Assembly: GCA_001798885.1 (NCBI GenBank)
Contig: MGQW01000020.1
Location: 1,594-36,796 of the forward strand
Direction: 5' to 3'
DNA: 35,203 nt
Source of the DNA: Deltaproteobacteria bacterium RBG_16_64_85
GTDB lineage: Bacteria > Desulfobacterota > Deferrimicrobia > Deferrimicrobiales > Deferrimicrobiaceae
In this document: piece after piece, positions 28,181 to 35,203 of the stretch
Position numbering within the stretch: the first letter of the stretch is position 1
Layout: each line of letters begins with the position of its first letter
Position numbers and translations under genes: made by a program
Notes under the pieces: model-generated
Told to the model about the DNA's origin: nothing
The model's database searches: none
The model's input: only the letters and a program-made list of their open reading frames with translations

Positions 28181-28885
28181 CTATTCCACGCCCTTGCCGG
28201 GTGTCAACTTTTTATTGGCGAGATCGGGGCGTCTTTCCACGGTCCGCCGCGTAGCCTCCTCGCGGCGCCATTTCTCGATCGCGGCGTGATCCCCCGAGAG
28301 GAGCACGTCCGGCACCGCGTGGCCGCGGAACGTGCGCGGGCGGGTATATTGCGGCGCCTCGAGCAGCCCCTCCTCGAAGGAATCGCGGGAGGAGGCCAGT
28401 GGATCCCCCAGCACGCCGGGGAGGAACCGCGCCACCGCGTCGACGAGAACGAGCGCGGGCAGCTCCCCGCCGGTCAGGACGTAATCGCCGATGGAGACTT
28501 CCAGGTCGGCCAGGTGGTCCGCCACGCGCTGGTCGACCCCCTCGTAGCGCCCGCAGACCAGGATCAGGTGATCCTCCGCGGACAGCTTCCGGGCGAGCGC
28601 CGAAGTGAGGGGTTCCCCGTGGGGGGAGAGCAGGACGGCCTTCCCGGGCCCGAACCGCTCCCTCAAGGCTTCCACCCCCGCGAAGATCGGCTCCGGCTTC
28701 ATCACCATTCCGCCGCCCCCCCCGAACGGCGGCTCGTCGGTCACACGGTGCTTGCCCGCAGCGAAATCCCGAAGGTCGTGCACCTCGACCGTCAGGAACC
28801 CCGCTTCCCTGGCCTTGGAAAGAATGCTGTGGTCGAGCGGCCCGGAAACGATCCCGGGAAAAAGCGTAAGGATATCAACTCGCAT
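28181..28885 (-). CDS. trmD: tRNA (guanine-37-N1)-methyltransferase
   Basis: This 234-residue SPOUT methyltransferase modifies G37 of tRNAs to prevent frameshifting. It has [43 protein letters not shown] and the knot region [20 protein letters not shown]. The ATG overlaps the end of rimM by 11 bases, showing coupling. Confidence 0.97.
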   Translation of the reverse strand: MRVDILTLFPGIVSGPLDHSILSKAREAGFLTVEVHDLRDFAAGKHRVTDEPPFGGGGGMVMKPEPIFAGVEALRERFGPGKAVLLSPHGEPLTSALARKLSAEDHLILVCGRYEGVDQRVADHLADLEVSIGDYVLTGGELPALVLVDAVARFLPGVLGDPLASSRDSFEEGLLEAPQYTRPRTFRGHAVPDVLLSGDHAAIEKWRREEATRRTVERRPDLANKKLTPGKGVE

Positions 28886-29369
28886 CCAGCCACCCCTCCG
28901 GGGGGGTCACGACGATGCGGCGTCCCGCAACGTCCACTTCCCGGACAAATTCCGAAACGACCGGCAGGAGCGCCTCCCCTCCTCCGGAACGGCGGATTTC
29001 CAGCCAGTCGTGGGCGGGGCCGGAAACGACGCCTGCCACGCGGCCGATGGGGACGCCGTCCGCGGCGATCACCGCGCACCCGACGAGGTCGACGACGAAG
29101 TACTCATCTTCCCCCGGCGGCGGAAGTTCCTTCCTGCGGACGAAGACGCGGGCCCCGACCAGCTCCCTCGCAGCTTCCAGGGTTTCGATCCCCTTCAACG
29201 AAAAAACGGCACAGCCCCCCGACCGCTGTGCCGCGTTCACCTCGAATCCGCGTCCTCCCGAACCGCCCAGATCCGGCTTCCCGCATAAGCGCAGGGAACG
29301 CGCCGCGAGAAGTCCAGACGGGTTGCCGGAGATCGCCTTCACCTTTATGCCGCCCGCCACCCCATGCAC
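28875..29369 (-). CDS. rimM: 16S rRNA processing protein RimM (start uncertain)
   Basis: RimM helps maturation of the 30S head and binds S19. The given GTG start at 29369 yields 164 residues beginning inside the first conserved strand ([12 protein letters not shown]). Homologous residues continue in frame upstream (LEVGKVVA, from CTG 29393), but no ATG, GTG or TTG precedes them in this frame. The only ATG, at 29419 (overlapping the rpsP stop as TGATG), is out of frame by one base. Either CTG 29393 is the start, or one base is missing between 29394 and 29416. The C-terminal PRC-barrel part ([38 protein letters not shown]) is normal. Confidence 0.88.
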   Translation of the reverse strand: MHGVAGGIKVKAISGNPSGLLAARSLRLCGKPDLGGSGGRGFEVNAAQRSGGCAVFSLKGIETLEAARELVGARVFVRRKELPPPGEDEYFVVDLVGCAVIAADGVPIGRVAGVVSGPAHDWLEIRRSGGGEALLPVVSEFVREVDVAGRRIVVTPPEGWLDAS

Positions 29370-29418
29370 GGCGACAACCTTTCCGACCTCCAGGAAGGCC
29401 TGCGCCGCGGCGCTTTCA

Positions 29419-29703
29419 TCACGCGACAGCCGGTTTCTCCCGCTTCCCGTCCAGGAACTTCTTCCAGACGCCCGCCTTCTTGAGCAGGCTCTTGACCGTC
29501 TCCGTCGGCTGCGCCCCCTTGCGGAGCCACCGCAAGATCAGCTGTTCGTCCACCTGAAAACGGGCAGGGTTCTCCCTCGGGTTATAGGTGCCGACCCTTT
29601 CGAGGAACTTGCCGTCCCGGGGAGCCTCGGAGTCCGCCACCACCACCCGGTAGGAAGGAAGCTTCTTCCTGCCCGTCCGCGTCAGCCGGATCTTTACCGC
29701 CAT
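29419..29703 (-). CDS. rpsP: 30S ribosomal protein S16
   Basis: This 94-residue protein has the typical start [24 protein letters not shown] and the core RVGTYNP. It lies 48 bases after ffh, in the conserved ffh-rpsP-rimM-trmD-rplS block. The khpA (KH-domain RNA-binding) gene commonly found between rpsP and rimM is absent: only 49 bases separate the rpsP stop from the rimM start used here. Confidence 0.97.
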   Translation of the reverse strand: MAVKIRLTRTGRKKLPSYRVVVADSEAPRDGKFLERVGTYNPRENPARFQVDEQLILRWLRKGAQPTETVKSLLKKAGVWKKFLDGKREKPAVA

Positions 29704-29751
29704 CTCATAAACCTCCCGCGTCTTTGGATGAACCTCAATGTACCATGGATC

Positions 29752-31089
<1,338 letters not shown>

Positions 31090-31126
31090 TATGGGCGCAC
31101 TCGTCCCCCGCGAAGTCGAATTCGAT

Positions 31127-31156
31127 AACTTACGGGAATTATACCGCTAACGTCAA
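31127..31156 (-). promoter_or_regulatory. Putative promoter of the ffh-rpsP operon
   Basis: On the minus strand, TTGACG (31156-31151) is followed after 18 bases by TAAGTT (31132-31127). A perfect TATAAT (31143-31138) lies between them, without a matching -35 of its own. Either element would start transcription 40-60 bases before ffh. Confidence 0.4.
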
Positions 31157-31213
31157 TCCGAAAATCATCGGCCCTGCCGGGATTAAAAAGTTTAAGAACG
31201 TCCCCGCTTAAGT

Positions 31214-31247
31214 AAAAACCCCCCGGGGGAGGGCCCCCCGGGGGGTT
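31214..31247 (-). terminator. Intrinsic terminator of the porin gene
   Basis: AACCCCCCGGGGG (31217-31229) pairs perfectly over 13 bases with CCCCCGGGGGGTT (31235-31247) around a 5-base loop. On the minus strand the stem is followed by a T-run (31218-31214). It lies 30 bases after the porin stop and insulates the ffh operon. Confidence 0.88.
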
Positions 31248-31277
31248 CGTCGTGCGTTGGGTTACCGCCCGCGTTAC

Positions 31278-32726
31278 TTAGAACGCGTAGTTCAGGCGGG
31301 CGTACAGGGCGTACAGGTTGTCCGGCGACGGAGAACCGGCCACTTTGTAGCCGTCGCCCAGCCACGCATAGGCGCCGAAGAGGCCGAAGTCGAGCCCCTT
31401 CATGATGTTGTAGTTCACGTTCGCGTTGATCTCGGTGCCCATACTCTTGCTGACGTTCAAGTTCGTCCCCGCGAGTGCCGCCGGGGCGAGCTGGTTGGCC
31501 CGGAGGTACCCGGCGCCGACCTTGGCGGTCGTTTTGTCGTTGAGCTTCATCGAAGCGCCGGCGGCGATGAAGGTCGCGCCCAGCCGCACGCCGTTCATCG
31601 CGTACCCCCCGGCGGCCCGGTTGTTGTTCGTCGTGTACGTCAGGTTCCGGGAGGTGTTGATGTCGTCCCCGTTCGGCCCGAGGATCTGCATGTCAAAGCT
31701 TGTGGGTTGGGAGGAGCTGGAAAATATCTTGAAGTCTTCCGCAACGACCACGCCTTCGATCTTGTCCGTGGTGCCCGGCTTGTCGCCGCTCGTGTACAGC
31801 CCCTCGAGGAAGACCTTCGCCGGGCCGACGTTGGCGTCGACCCGCACGTCGCCCGCGTAGCCGCCGAACTTCGTCTTCGCGGCGCCGCTGTCATAGACCC
31901 GGTCGCCGAACTGCGCGAAGGCGAACCCGGAGACCTTCACCACGCCTGCGTTGAAATCGACGTTCACGCCCGGCATGTAAATCTTCGTCACGCCCGGCAC
32001 GACAATCTTCGTCACGCCCGGCACGACCTGGACGCCGCCGAGGTAACCCGGGCCGGGGGTGCTGGTTTCACCCGAAGTGGCACCCAGCGCATCCGCGCCG
32101 TCCCGGATGAAGTAGAAGTTCAGGCCCACGTTCAGGTTCTTCGTCGGGGCGAGCTTCCCCTCGGCGATGAAGATCAGGGAGTCGTCCGCCTGGTTGGTAT
32201 CCCGCTCCCATGGGGTGAAGCCGCCGACCCTGAAGGAGAGGGGCTCGAACTTGAAGGTGGACATCACCCCCGCCACGTCGGCGGCGCCTATGAAGACGCC
32301 GCGGTACGGGTCGCTCACGTTCTGGAGCCCGACCGTGAAGTCGGCGCTGGTATTGGGAAGCTTGAACCAAAGGTAGGCGTTCTTGGCCTCGAGGTTGATC
32401 GAGTCACCCTGGATCGCTCCGCCCTGGTTACGGGCGACCTGGCCGGAGGCGTCGCCCCACATCATGTCCTGCTCGAGGAACAGCACCGCCTTCACGTTTT
32501 CCACGCCCGTCGTGAACTTCAGGCGAAGGCGCTGCTCGACGTAGGAGCTCGTCGATGAGGCATCCGCCGGGGTCGGGTTCACATAATTCGCTGAGGTGTA
32601 ATTCTTGATGTTGGACACGTACCCCTTTGAGCGGTAGTACCCTAAAAGTTCGTGGTCGGCCAAAGCCGGCAGTGCTAACACCGCCACCAGGACAGTTGCA
32701 AACAAGACCGTCAAGCCTTTCCGCAT
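31278..32726 (-). CDS. Porin-like outer-membrane beta-barrel protein
   Basis: The protein has 482 residues. The start ATG 32726 follows AAGGAGG and gives a clear signal peptide (MRKGLTVLFATVLVAVLALPALA, cleavage before DHELL). The mature part has alternating amphipathic strands rich in Gly, Asn, Tyr and aromatic girdle residues (LRLKFTTGVENVKAVLFLEQDM, KNLNVGLNFYFI). It ends in LYALYARLNYAF, with the terminal Phe typical of outer-membrane barrels recognised by BamA. It resembles porins of Desulfuromonadota by pattern; substrate unknown. The frame is open further upstream, but only before the ribosome site. It contains the 24-bp tandem repeat described separately, and a strong terminator follows. 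Confidence 0.85.
   Translation of the reverse strand: MRKGLTVLFATVLVAVLALPALADHELLGYYRSKGYVSNIKNYTSANYVNPTPADASSTSSYVEQRLRLKFTTGVENVKAVLFLEQDMMWGDASGQVARNQGGAIQGDSINLEAKNAYLWFKLPNTSADFTVGLQNVSDPYRGVFIGAADVAGVMSTFKFEPLSFRVGGFTPWERDTNQADDSLIFIAEGKLAPTKNLNVGLNFYFIRDGADALGATSGETSTPGPGYLGGVQVVPGVTKIVVPGVTKIYMPGVNVDFNAGVVKVSGFAFAQFGDRVYDSGAAKTKFGGYAGDVRVDANVGPAKVFLEGLYTSGDKPGTTDKIEGVVVAEDFKIFSSSSQPTSFDMQILGPNGDDINTSRNLTYTTNNNRAAGGYAMNGVRLGATFIAAGASMKLNDKTTAKVGAGYLRANQLAPAALAGTNLNVSKSMGTEINANVNYNIMKGLDFGLFGAYAWLGDGYKVAGSPSPDNLYALYARLNYAF
31965..32036 (-). repeat. 24-bp tandem repeat inside the porin gene (3 imperfect copies)
   Basis: Three adjacent 24-base units start at 31965, 31989 and 32013, each beginning CACGCCCGGCA on the plus strand. 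The first two differ at three positions; the third diverges at its end. In the protein they give an 8-residue motif (V-V/M-P-G-V-T-K-I) repeated in frame, probably in a surface loop or strand turn. Confidence 0.85.
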
Positions 32727-32988
32727 GTTTCCCTCCTTGGAAAATTTAATCTGCCTGTCTTCTCCTCCAAAGAAAGCAACAACCACTTGCGTCGAAATCC
32801 TCGATTGCCCGAAACCACCTCCTCCCGTCGCGATCCGGTTTTCCTATCGTCTACCTTATGTCGACATCCGGGGCCCTTCCCCGGGGCGAAGTTGCGGGAA
32901 ACTGGTTTTTTTCGAACGGGATGTTACCACATCGGGGCCCGCCGTGTCAGGAAAATCCGCGGGAGCCCGCCCCCATCGATTCTGCGTT

Positions 32989-34632
32989 CTATTCCGGCTG
33001 GAGCAACACCAGCCGGCTGACCCGGTCTTTGAAGGCCGACCCGGCCTGCTCGATAACCGAGGCGATCACCTTCCCCCCCCGGCGGAAACCTCCGGGGGGC
33101 AGCACGTCCACCCCGGAGTAGAAGAAATCGCTCTTGGGAGAGCCCGCCCTCTCGGTGAACCCTCCGCCCTCCTTTTTCAAGATCACAATGCGCGACGACT
33201 CGAAAGTCCCGATTACGCTTTGCAGGACCCCTTTCCGGACCTCCGTCGTCACAACCATGGGGTCCCCCTTCGGTCCGACGACCACCCGCGGAGCACGCCG
33301 GAGCGGATACATCGCCCGCCGTCCTTCCAGTCGGTTCACTTCCCCGTACTCGAACCCGTCCGCCGCCGCGCCGAACTTTTCCTTGGATCGGTATGCGCTC
33401 TTCCCCTTGGGGTCGAGGACCCGCAGGTGTTCTTCCACGTCCACGTACAACCACTGCCACTCGTTTCCGAGGAGGACCGGAGAAAGGCTGTAGACGCCGC
33501 CGCTGGACAGGGGAAGGATCGAAACGTCGAGGGGCAACACCTCCCCTTCCACAAGCGTCTTCCCGTTCCACTTCATGGCGTGGATCTTCCCCTGGAACGG
33601 CTCGCTGAAACCTCGGCGCTGGCCGGCAATGACGGTCCGGCCGTTCCAGTCCCGCAGAGCCACGAGATGATACGGGGTGGTCCCCGGGATCTCCACGAAT
33701 CCGTCTCCCTTTCGCAGCAGCACGAAGGACGAAAGGTTCTCCGCATCCCGGTCGGTGACGACCAGGTCCTTCTTCCCGTCCCCGTCGAGATCGACAGCCT
33801 CAACATTCAGGAAATGGTGAGAAATTCCGCGGCTGATGCGGGTGTACGGGAGGACCTCGCTCCCCTTCACCCGGTACACGTAAATGGTGTGCCGCCCGAA
33901 GGCGACGACCTCCCCGTTCCCCTCCGTGTCCACATCCCCGGTAACGACCCCGTAGAGTTCGTCCGCGATCTTGTCGGACTCCGAGACCCTCCGGAGGGTG
34001 GAAGGAGACCACCCCTCGGCGGGCGCGACGGGAGCCGGGGTGGGAGCGGTAGCCGCGGCCAGGAGAGGGACCGGAACCAGGGGTTCGGCGATCGGTGCTA
34101 CGGCAATCGCCTGCGTCCCGCCCGGCGCCGGGACCACGACCGGTGCTGGCGAGGCCACGGTCCGGGACGCCCCCTGCACGCCGAAGAGCTTCTCCGCGAT
34201 CTCACCCGACAGGAGCCCCATCTGCGCGATGATGTCGTCCTCCGTCGCCGCGGCGGCGAAAAACGCACCGGCCGTCTTCCCCGTAGCGAGGTCGAGGGCG
34301 GTGATGTCGATGCTGTAGCCTTTCCCGAGCTTCGCTACCGTCCCCTGGAGCAGGAGGGCCGTCTTCGCTTCCCTCGCAGCCTCCGCCGGAGGGTTTTCCC
34401 CTGATGGAAGCAGGACCACCTCAGCACCGGAAATCGCCATCAGGCGCGAAGACAGGAGACGCGGCAGGACGGCAACGGTCTGCCGGATGTCTTCCTTGGC
34501 AAGGGAAGTGAAGGAAGCGATGGCGACGCTGCGGGGGAAATCGGCCGGAAGGGCGGAGGCGGCGCCAAGGCAGAACGACAGGACGAGAAAGGCCCGTAAG
34601 AGCCGTGAAGCGATTTTCTCCTTCCCCCACAT
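32989..34632 (-). CDS. Exported FG-GAP/VCBS-repeat protein with TolB/FlgO-like N-terminal domain
   Basis: The protein has 547 residues from ATG 34632; the frame is open up to 34749 but the earlier part looks unlike a signal peptide start. A signal peptide (LLRAFLVLSFCLGAASA) is followed by a domain of about 110 residues (FPRSVAIASFTSLAKEDIRQTVAVLPRLLSSRLM, LLLQGTVAKLGKGYSIDITALDLATG) that resembles CsgG/FlgO/TolB-N modules. A Pro/Ala/Val-rich linker leads to beta-propeller-like FG-GAP repeats (VEAVDLDGDGKKDLVV, EGNGEVVAFGRHTIYVYRV). The role is unknown; an envelope-associated beta-propeller is likely. No strong ribosome site is visible. Confidence 0.82.
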   Translation of the reverse strand: MWGKEKIASRLLRAFLVLSFCLGAASALPADFPRSVAIASFTSLAKEDIRQTVAVLPRLLSSRLMAISGAEVVLLPSGENPPAEAAREAKTALLLQGTVAKLGKGYSIDITALDLATGKTAGAFFAAAATEDDIIAQMGLLSGEIAEKLFGVQGASRTVASPAPVVVPAPGGTQAIAVAPIAEPLVPVPLLAAATAPTPAPVAPAEGWSPSTLRRVSESDKIADELYGVVTGDVDTEGNGEVVAFGRHTIYVYRVKGSEVLPYTRISRGISHHFLNVEAVDLDGDGKKDLVVTDRDAENLSSFVLLRKGDGFVEIPGTTPYHLVALRDWNGRTVIAGQRRGFSEPFQGKIHAMKWNGKTLVEGEVLPLDVSILPLSSGGVYSLSPVLLGNEWQWLYVDVEEHLRVLDPKGKSAYRSKEKFGAAADGFEYGEVNRLEGRRAMYPLRRAPRVVVGPKGDPMVVTTEVRKGVLQSVIGTFESSRIVILKKEGGGFTERAGSPKSDFFYSGVDVLPPGGFRRGGKVIASVIEQAGSAFKDRVSRLVLLQPE

Positions 34633-34739
34633 ATCGGTGAAAATGTACCAGAGCCCGAAGAGGAAGGTCAAACAAAAACCGCATCTAAATAACATCGGGA
34701 CGGGAAGGAGACGCCCCGTGGAAAGGCGGGGATAGGGAA

Positions 34740-35059
34740 ATGGAAACATCGGTTCGACCGATCATGGCCGCATTGGCGGCGATTTTCGTAATCTTCCTGT
34801 TCGGCGGAACGGAAAGCTCCCTCGGTTCCGATGCAGGAGGGGGGGAAGTCTTTCGTTGCTGACCTACGACATCAACCTCGGTGCCGCGGACCGGGTTTTC
34901 ACCACCGTGGAATTCGAGGTACCGTCGGTGGCCGTCGATTTGGACGGAGACGGCCGGATGGAGGTGGTGGCCATCGTCTCCGGGGGGTCCGGCCTTTCCG
35001 GAATCGGGTCAGGCGTCCGGAAAAGCTGGCTGGCGACCTTGGAATATCGCGAGGGATGA
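34740..35059 (+). pseudogene. Frameshifted remnant of an exported FG-GAP protein
   Basis: Frame one, from ATG 34740, encodes a signal-like segment (IMAALAAIFVIFLFGGTESS) and stops at 34862 after GGGEVFRC. From 34856 another frame encodes TYDINLGAADRVFTTVEF, then VAVDLDGDGRMEVVAIVSGG, an FG-GAP-type repeat like the one in the divergent gene, and ends at 35059. One extra G in the 7-G tract at 34839-34845 would join both into a ~106-residue product. Even joined, it holds only a signal peptide and a last repeat, so an internal deletion is likely. Alternatives are a sequencing error or a slippage-controlled gene. Confidence 0.6.
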
Positions 35060-35147
35060 TCGCCGCGGTTCCCCGTCCTGATCCTACGCAATGTGAATTT
35101 TTTTTTCGCGGAAAACATCTAATACAATACGAAAGGGGGAAAGTACA

Positions 35148-35203
35148 ATGCGCGGCAGGATACAGGCGTTCGGATATCTCATCGTTCCCGTGATCCTCCT
35201 CCT
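35148..35203 (+). CDS. Start of an exported or membrane protein (partial)
   Basis: ATG 35148 follows an AGGGGGA ribosome site. The 18 visible full codons (MRGRIQAFGYLIVPVILL) look like the positively charged start and hydrophobic core of a signal peptide or membrane helix. The gene runs off the window, so nothing more can be said. Confidence 0.6.
   Translation, partial: MRGRIQAFGYLIVPVILL

Noticed and set aside
34481-34749. Upstream extension of the VCBS protein to 34749
   Set aside because: The extra 39 residues precede a proper signal peptide and have no ribosome site, so the ATG at 34632 is preferred.

Overview
The window reads as chromosomal DNA of a GC-rich, Gram-negative, probably anaerobic bacterium of the Desulfobacterota/Desulfuromonadota type (former Deltaproteobacteria). 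This rests on an exported Mo/W-bisPGD reductase, an indolepyruvate:ferredoxin oxidoreductase, two phenylacetate-CoA ligases, two NtrC-type response regulators, a signal-peptide porin-like protein and FG-GAP exported proteins. It is inference from gene content, and I cannot name a genus. No rRNA, tRNA, CRISPR array, transposase or phage gene was recognised.

Region 1 (1-6683, all minus strand) is the most distinctive part. A periplasmic protein with two tandem PhnD-like binding domains, a membrane histidine kinase and an intact sigma-54 activator are translationally coupled by 4-base overlaps. They are followed, behind a candidate sigma-54 promoter, by the first ~604 residues of a Tat-exported molybdoenzyme with a Cys Mo-ligand and ArrA-like motifs (cut by the window edge). 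I read it as an oxyanion-sensing three-component system controlling a respiratory reductase. Arsenate is the leading guess; sulfur oxyanions or polysulfide are alternatives.

Region 2 (6704-14414, plus strand) holds pgk, ligA, acylphosphatase, an AmrS-type radical SAM enzyme, a 77-aa membrane protein, an NtrC-like regulator whose ATPase motifs are all degraded, an MDR-family oxidoreductase, and a 101-aa protein with its own strong promoter and terminator.

Region 3 (14408-25582, minus strand) is one long aromatic/branched amino-acid operon: iorA-iorB-paaK-ACT-livK-livH-livM-livG-livF-paaK, then rsmI. Import by the Liv transporter, oxidative decarboxylation of aryl-pyruvates by IOR and CoA activation of aryl-acetates by two PaaK paralogs would form one pathway. 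A strong hairpin lies between livK and livH.

Region 4 (25605-31156) has plus-strand pfk, with residues typical of pyrophosphate-dependent enzymes, convergent with the minus-strand operon ffh-rpsP-rimM-trmD-rplS-rnhB-yraN. The usual khpA between rpsP and rimM is absent, and the rimM start is out of frame with the only nearby ATG.

Region 5 (31214-35203) carries a porin-like outer-membrane protein with a 24-bp tandem repeat and a strong terminator, a large exported FG-GAP/VCBS protein, and, divergent from it, a frameshifted FG-GAP remnant with a 7-G tract. The start of another exported or membrane protein runs off the window.
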